A stretch of DNA of 10,107 nt from Chloroflexota bacterium (lineage in GTDB: Bacteria > Chloroflexota > Anaerolineae > Anaerolineales > DRKV01): NCBI GenBank assembly GCA_011051635.1, contig DRKV01000327.1, positions 1 to 10,107 on the forward strand. The letters are read 5' to 3'. Below are positions 7,057 to 10,107 of the stretch, one piece after another. Within the stretch, counting starts at the first letter, position 1, and every line of letters starts with the position of its first letter. The notes under the pieces are model-generated. The model made no database searches. It worked only from the letters and a program-made list of their open reading frames with translations, and had not been told where the DNA came from. The position numbers and the translations under genes were made by a program.

Positions 7057-7097
7057 GCGCTGGCCGAGGCAAGGTTTTGCAGCACATCGGCCAGCGC
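7057..7097 (-). other. Intercistronic hairpin between OTR1 and the cytochrome fusion gene
   Basis: A perfect 11-base inverted repeat, GCGCTGGCCGA (7057-7067) and TCGGCCAGCGC (7087-7097), starts 13 bases after the OTR1 stop codon. A small inner stem, GCAA (7069-7072) with TTGC (7077-7080), folds inside the loop. No U-tract follows on the minus strand, and the next gene's ribosome site is about 27 bases further on. Like the hairpin at 4243-4268, it may set transcript stability or cause partial termination within the operon. Confidence 0.6.
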
Positions 7098-7110
7098 GAG
7101 GTCTATCGGA

Positions 7111-8559
7111 TTACTGATTTTCGAAGCGTCCGCCCCATTCGGCCGGGTCGCCGGGATAGCCGAGTGCCTGCCAATCCAGGCGGCTATCGGGGCCGTGGCA
7201 ATCGTTACATTGGAGGGCGTCTCCGGCGGGTTCGACCATGTGGGTTTGAGGCCAGTACATGTAGGTCTCTATCCAGCCATAGTTGCCACTGTAAGGGATG
7301 CCGAGACGTTCTTCGGCAAGACGGAAGGCCTTGTCCCAATCGAAGTCGTGCCAGTAACCGCCTTCGCCAGCAGTGATGGGGGCCAGCAAGGTCATGTACT
7401 CGGTATCGTAGGGCTGGATGGTATCCATGATTTTGAAGGGGAAAATCTTTGCCGTGGGGTCGTCAATGCTGCCGGCGGGCTTGTTGATGTAGACGGGCTG
7501 GCTGGGGTCGTCAATTTTGTCGCCCAGCAGGTAGCGGTATTCGTTGTTCCCGTTGAACCAGATGTAACTCGGCTGTACGTCTCGTTCGTATGTGAATTCC
7601 CCTTTGATTTTCAGGTAGGTGTAGTGGTCGTCGCCGCGGTCTTCACCGGCCTGGGACCAGTCCCAATAGGTTTTGGTGGGGTTCTTGCGCGCTACGGTGG
7701 GGATGTGGCAGGTCTGGCAGGCTACGCTATCCAGGTGGCCGTTGATGCGCTCGTCATTGTGGGGCACGGAAATGTGACAATCCTGGCACTGGACCTGCTC
7801 GGCAGGGTCAATGTGATAGTTGTCTGCCACGATGCGCCCCTTGACTTTGTGGTCCACGGTGCGGTGGCAGTCGGTGCACAGGAAATCGTACCGTCCCATG
7901 TGTACGTCCAGTTGTTCGCCGGGGTGGAGCAGACTCTGGTCCAGGTCGCCGTGCTTGACGCCGTTACCGCCCCCGCCGTTAAAGTGACAACTTCCGCAGT
8001 TGTCGCGAGTGGGGATACCGACGCTTCTAGCGGCAGCCAGCAGGTCAACGCCCTCAGCAGGATTGCCATAAGCGCCTTTGGCGTAGGTGTTGGCGGCAGC
8101 GTGGCACACCAGGCAATCTACGTTCTCTTCTGCGGAGAAATCATACTCTTTGGGCGGATACTCGTCCCAGGCGTACCCGATGTGGCAGGTCATGCACTTG
8201 GATTCGTTCCCTGCGGTGCTGATACAGAAGTTGTTGATTTGGTTGAATTTGCCAATGGTCACCGGCTCCTCGCGCCAGGGAACTTTCACCGGCTTGCTTT
8301 GCCAGGTCCAGTGGGAGGTCTGCATGACCTCATGCGCGTCGTCGGGGTGGCACTCCAGGCAGGCACGGGTTACGTCCTGCGGCGTTTGGAAGTCTCCTTC
8401 GACGATGTTCTCATGCTCCACGTGCGTGGGGTGCTGAGGCAGATAGTCGCGAGGGTCTGTGGAAGGGGAATTGTCCTTGGGCCAGAGGAAGGCAACCGGG
8501 ATGGCCACGATTGCCAGCAGTCCAATCAGGCCCACCAGTCGGAGCAAGCGTTTTTTCAT
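7111..8559 (-). CDS. Octaheme c-type cytochrome, tetrathionate reductase family (OTR1)
   Basis: A 482-residue exported cytochrome with an N-terminal signal or anchor helix (residues 4-26). It has eight CxxCH sites at C67, C122, C149, C188, C228, C258, C281 and C451. Length, heme count, and the large heme-free stretch between sites seven and eight match the octaheme tetrathionate reductase (OTR) family known from Shewanella. That enzyme reduces tetrathionate and, in vitro, nitrite and hydroxylamine, using a lysine-ligated catalytic heme. A ninth, non-heme cysteine, C112 (NNFCIS), lies just before the second heme and could belong to the active site; K161 is one of several candidate lysine ligands (both inference). 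The true substrate and direction cannot be read from sequence. A GAGGAG site lies 11 bases before the ATG. It heads a five-gene operon and would exchange electrons with the cytochrome c-b fusion encoded next. Confidence 0.9.
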   Translation of the reverse strand: MKKRLLRLVGLIGLLAIVAIPVAFLWPKDNSPSTDPRDYLPQHPTHVEHENIVEGDFQTPQDVTRACLECHPDDAHEVMQTSHWTWQSKPVKVPWREEPVTIGKFNQINNFCISTAGNESKCMTCHIGYAWDEYPPKEYDFSAEENVDCLVCHAAANTYAKGAYGNPAEGVDLLAAARSVGIPTRDNCGSCHFNGGGGNGVKHGDLDQSLLHPGEQLDVHMGRYDFLCTDCHRTVDHKVKGRIVADNYHIDPAEQVQCQDCHISVPHNDERINGHLDSVACQTCHIPTVARKNPTKTYWDWSQAGEDRGDDHYTYLKIKGEFTYERDVQPSYIWFNGNNEYRYLLGDKIDDPSQPVYINKPAGSIDDPTAKIFPFKIMDTIQPYDTEYMTLLAPITAGEGGYWHDFDWDKAFRLAEERLGIPYSGNYGWIETYMYWPQTHMVEPAGDALQCNDCHGPDSRLDWQALGYPGDPAEWGGRFENQ

Positions 8560-8611
8560 AGGATATGATTCTCCTCAAGTAGATAACGATGCGGACGTTC
8601 AACGGGGACTT

Positions 8612-8653
8612 ATTCGCTTATCCGAATTTCTCGTTGCGTGAAAATAATAACAA
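8612..8653 (-). promoter_or_regulatory. Candidate promoter/operator of the OTR1 operon
   Basis: On the minus strand this holds TTGTTA (8653-8648), TTCACG (8642-8637) and ATTCGGATAAGC (8627-8616), the same three blocks found before arsR1. The 12-base third block is identical in the two regions. An ATTCG-N6-CGAAT inverted repeat spans 8612-8627. TATTAT at 8649-8644 is a plausible -10 box; no good -35 is seen 17 bases above it, which suggests activator dependence. The element ends about 50 bases before the OTR1 ATG. Binding by one or both ArsR paralogues is inferred. Confidence 0.5.
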
Positions 8654-8673
8654 GAAAATGAGAGATGGATTAG

Positions 8674-8700
8674 TGTGATGTGTCACGATAAAATGTGACA
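8674..8700. promoter_or_regulatory. Overlapping dyads upstream of OTR1 (GTCA-N10-TGAC type)
   Basis: TGTCAC-N8-GTGACA at 8681-8700 is a perfect six-base inverted repeat. An overlapping GTGA-N4-TCAC repeat sits at 8675-8686. The core GTCA-N10-TGAC (8682-8699) recurs before OTR2 at 9571-9588. Its centre is about 131 bases above the OTR1 ATG and some 45 bases above the candidate -10 box, a typical activator position. The half-sites loosely recall Crp/Fnr-family operators, but they do not match the standard Crp or Fnr consensus. Confidence 0.45.
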
Positions 8701-8825
8701 AATGAAATGGAATGAAGCGGATGGACTTTATCGCATTTTTGGGGGCTGCAATTACGACTTCTCCTCGATAAATGGATAGGTGGCAGATTGGGGCCTGGTG
8801 GCCTGAATCATCCCAGTCGGTTGGT

Positions 8826-9407
8826 CTATCCAAAACTCGGTTTCCTTATCCAATCCCATTGACGCAGCAGGAGGAGAAGCACAATTCCCCAAATGGCCCA
8901 TAATCGCCAGGCTGGATGCCCGCTCAGGGACATCCAGAGCAACAATAAAGGAAAGGAAGCGATACCTGCCCAAGGAGCCCAACCTCCTTTCCAGGCGGTC
9001 AGAAGCCCGAGGACGTAAATTGGGGGACTGCCGGGCCAGCCCAGGTACAGCCCTGCCCCCATAGCAGTGGCCAATCCTTTGCCGCCGGGGCGGAGACCGC
9101 GTTGCAAGGGCCAGTTGTGCCCTGCAACAGGGGCTATGGCGGTAGCGACTAGCCAGCAATCTCCCCACCCAAAGTGCGCGGCCAGCAGAATGGGGATAAG
9201 TCCCTTGCTGACATCAAAGAGCACTACCGGGACGGCAGCGCGCCATCCGGCCAGACGCAGCGTCCCGGCCCCGCCGGGGTTGTCGCCCCACTCTTCGGGG
9301 GTGCGTCCTGTCAGGCGGCGTACCACCCATACAGCGGGCAGCACCCCACCCAACCAGTAGGCGGAGACAATCCAGACGAGGGGTAATAATACGGCGGTGC
9401 ATTCCAT
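8826..9407 (-). CDS. plsY: PlsY-like acyl-phosphate:glycerol-3-phosphate acyltransferase
   Basis: A 193-residue integral membrane protein, the usual PlsY length. PlsY transfers an acyl group from acyl-phosphate to glycerol-3-phosphate in the first step of phospholipid synthesis. Family motifs are recognisable: GDNPGGAGTLRLAG (41-54) at the first conserved loop, FDVSKG (64-69) for the DxxKG motif, and PVAGHNWPLQRGLRPGGKGLAT (93-114) for the GHxxPxxxxFxGGKGxAT loop. The first loop is divergent: the usual GSGNxGATN reads GDNPGGAGT, so a variant PlsY clade, changed specificity or reduced activity are possible. There are several hydrophobic helices; the last (about 168-182) is followed by a short basic tail. 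The ATG at 9407 has GGAGAG six bases upstream; the open frame extends further 5' but that part shows no homology. It sits between two cytochrome genes without an obvious link to sulfur metabolism. Confidence 0.83.
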   Translation of the reverse strand: MECTAVLLPLVWIVSAYWLGGVLPAVWVVRRLTGRTPEEWGDNPGGAGTLRLAGWRAAVPVVLFDVSKGLIPILLAAHFGWGDCWLVATAIAPVAGHNWPLQRGLRPGGKGLATAMGAGLYLGWPGSPPIYVLGLLTAWKGGWAPWAGIASFPLLLLWMSLSGHPAWRLWAIWGIVLLLLLRQWDWIRKPSFG

Positions 9408-9480
9408 AATGCACTCTCCAACAGGCCGCAAAGGGGGGGAGAAGAGCAATCTGCGCCCAGATTCTACCCCATCCAATTTC

Positions 9481-9556
9481 ACCCCGTTTCCGGGGTTCAG
9501 GGGGCAAAAAATGTGGCGTGCGCCAAATAAATGGTGACATCCGAGAAAATTCACCA
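9481..9556. promoter_or_regulatory. Cluster of dyads between plsY and OTR2
   Basis: Three inverted repeats lie in 76 bases of the divergent intergenic region. They are ACCCCG/CGGGGT with a four-base loop (9481-9496), TGGCG-N2-CGCCA (9514-9525), and TGGTGA-N13-TCACCA (9532-9556). Together with the GTCA-N10-TGAC dyad just downstream they make a dense array of potential operator sites. Which of the two divergent genes they serve cannot be told from sequence. I found no convincing -35/-10 pair for either gene. Confidence 0.35.
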
Positions 9557-9570
9557 ATAAACTGTGCAAA

Positions 9571-9588
9571 GTCATTTATGAGAATGAC
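9571..9588. promoter_or_regulatory. GTCA-N10-TGAC dyad upstream of OTR2
   Basis: GTCATT (9571-9576) and AATGAC (9583-9588) are perfect six-base inverted arms around six bases. The outer GTCA-N10-TGAC matches the dyad before OTR1 (8682-8699) in sequence and spacing. Its centre lies about 122 bases before the OTR2 ATG, close to the 131-base distance at OTR1. A shared activator or repressor of both octaheme cytochromes is the simplest reading (inference). Confidence 0.45.
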
Positions 9589-9701
9589 ATTAATAACTAA
9601 CATTATGGAGTAAAGTAGGGCAAAATAACCGTGTACGTTTGTGTGTGCTATCTATCCCCATTACACCGTTCTTTTGCAACGCATAGCGAAGGAGAATGCA
9701 C

Positions 9702-10107
9702 ATGTCCCTTTCTTCTCTGCCGGTTTGGAGAAAAGTCATATTTGTTGGAGTTATCGCATTGGTCGCCCTGGGGCTGGCCGTCAGCGGAAACGCGCTTGCA
9801 GGTAACAGCGCCTCCGCTCCGGCCATACATGCGCTCCAGGGAGAGGCCACTCCTGTACCCACGGGGGCAGGTATGGGGGAAGGCGGGGTGCTTTCGACTA
9901 CGGTCTCCATTACCCCCACGGTGGAGTTCGTAGACCATAGCGAGTTCCCCATCTTGCAAGGGCCTTTCGAGTCGCCGGAAGATGTCACTAAGGCTTGTCT
10001 TTCGTGCCACACGGAAGCAGCGCAGGACATCATGCACACTACCCACTGGACGTGGGAGTTTGTCAACGAGACTACCGGTCAGACGCTCGGTAAGAAGCAC
10101 GTCATCA
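9702..10107 (+). CDS. Second octaheme tetrathionate-reductase-family cytochrome (OTR2), N-terminus only
   Basis: An open frame of 135 codons runs off the window end. An AGGAG site lies seven bases before the ATG; an in-frame ATG six bases earlier (9696) is too close to it. Residues 1-33 form a signal peptide (positive n-region, hydrophobic core, ALA cleavage motif), followed by a low-complexity Pro/Thr/Gly-rich linker to about residue 75. From residue 79 the sequence parallels OTR1 residues 48-90: ESPEDVTKACLSCHTEAAQD and THWTWEF against TPQDVTRACLECHPDDAHE and SHWTWQS. The first CxxCH is at C99. It is thus a paralogue of OTR1 with a longer, probably cleaved, leader, transcribed away from plsY. 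The remaining hemes, the active-site heme and any partner cytochrome b lie beyond the window, so family membership rests on this first heme segment. Confidence 0.8.
   Translation, partial: MSLSSLPVWRKVIFVGVIALVALGLAVSGNALAGNSASAPAIHALQGEATPVPTGAGMGEGGVLSTTVSITPTVEFVDHSEFPILQGPFESPEDVTKACLSCHTEAAQDIMHTTHWTWEFVNETTGQTLGKKHVI

Noticed and set aside
7016..7087. N-terminal extension of the cytochrome fusion protein to 935 residues
   Set aside because: The extra 24 residues overlap the intercistronic hairpin, have no ribosome site, and do not resemble an export signal. The ATG at 7015 starts a normal anchor sequence.
4013..8568. Three long plus-strand open frames (457, 537 and 523 codons) opposite the yeeE and cytochrome genes
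   Set aside because: They are antisense to genes carrying fifteen CxxCH motifs and clear membrane domains. Their products are Val/Gly/His-rich reversals with no domain or ribosome site, as GC-rich genes commonly generate.
8618..8833. A 71-codon minus-strand frame between OTR1 and plsY
   Set aside because: It covers the AT-rich promoter region with its dyads, has no ribosome site and no recognisable similarity.
8836..8852. TTATCC-AAT sequence near the plsY end resembling the shared promoter block
   Set aside because: It lies within plsY coding sequence, lacks the other two blocks and differs within the 12-base core.
9408..9575. 56-codon 5' extension of plsY
   Set aside because: The PlsY hydrophobic start fits the ATG at 9407 with a good GGAGAG site. 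The extension crosses the dyad cluster and has no membrane or motif features.

Overview
This window is a bacterial sulfur and respiratory gene cluster of moderately high GC content. It is built from multiheme c-type cytochromes, sulfur-compound transporters, a flavoprotein sulfide dehydrogenase and two ArsR-type repressors. The gene set, the YeeE-rhodanese fusion and the SQR-DUF1641 pairing recall Chloroflexota (Anaerolineae-like) genomes. That placement is an inference from gene content, because no rRNA or marker gene is present.

Layout, on the minus strand unless stated. (1) 8559 to 2023 is a probable five-gene operon. It runs in order: an octaheme tetrathionate-reductase-family cytochrome (OTR1), a seven-heme cytochrome c fused to a membrane cytochrome b, two YeeE/YedE sulfur-transport proteins (the second fused to a rhodanese-like domain), and an ArsR repressor. 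A hairpin at 1969-2001 closes it. (2) 1785 to 1 is a second operon: a paralogous ArsR repressor, a sulfide:quinone-oxidoreductase-like flavoprotein whose start overlaps the ArsR stop, and the N-terminus of a DUF1641 protein cut by the window edge. (3) 9407-8826 is a PlsY-like glycerol-3-phosphate acyltransferase, a lipid gene that looks out of place here. (4) On the plus strand at 9702, diverging from plsY, a second octaheme-type cytochrome (OTR2) begins and runs off the window. It is missed if only frames closed by a stop codon are considered.

Proposed working model (inference): YeeE/YedE proteins import thiosulfate or a related sulfur species. SQR oxidises sulfide and reduces the quinone pool. 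The cytochrome b domain of the fusion protein exchanges electrons with the quinone pool and passes them through its seven c hemes to OTR1 and/or OTR2, which would reduce (or run in reverse on) tetrathionate, another sulfur oxyanion, nitrite or hydroxylamine. The ArsR proteins would sense sulfide, persulfide or a metal.

The intergenic DNA supports co-regulation. The regions upstream of arsR1-sqr and of OTR1 share a 12-base identical core plus flanking blocks. The regions upstream of OTR1 and OTR2 share a GTCA-N10-TGAC dyad at nearly the same distance from the start codon. No tRNA, rRNA, CRISPR array, insertion sequence or integrase was seen. No gene-free stretch exceeds about 300 bases.
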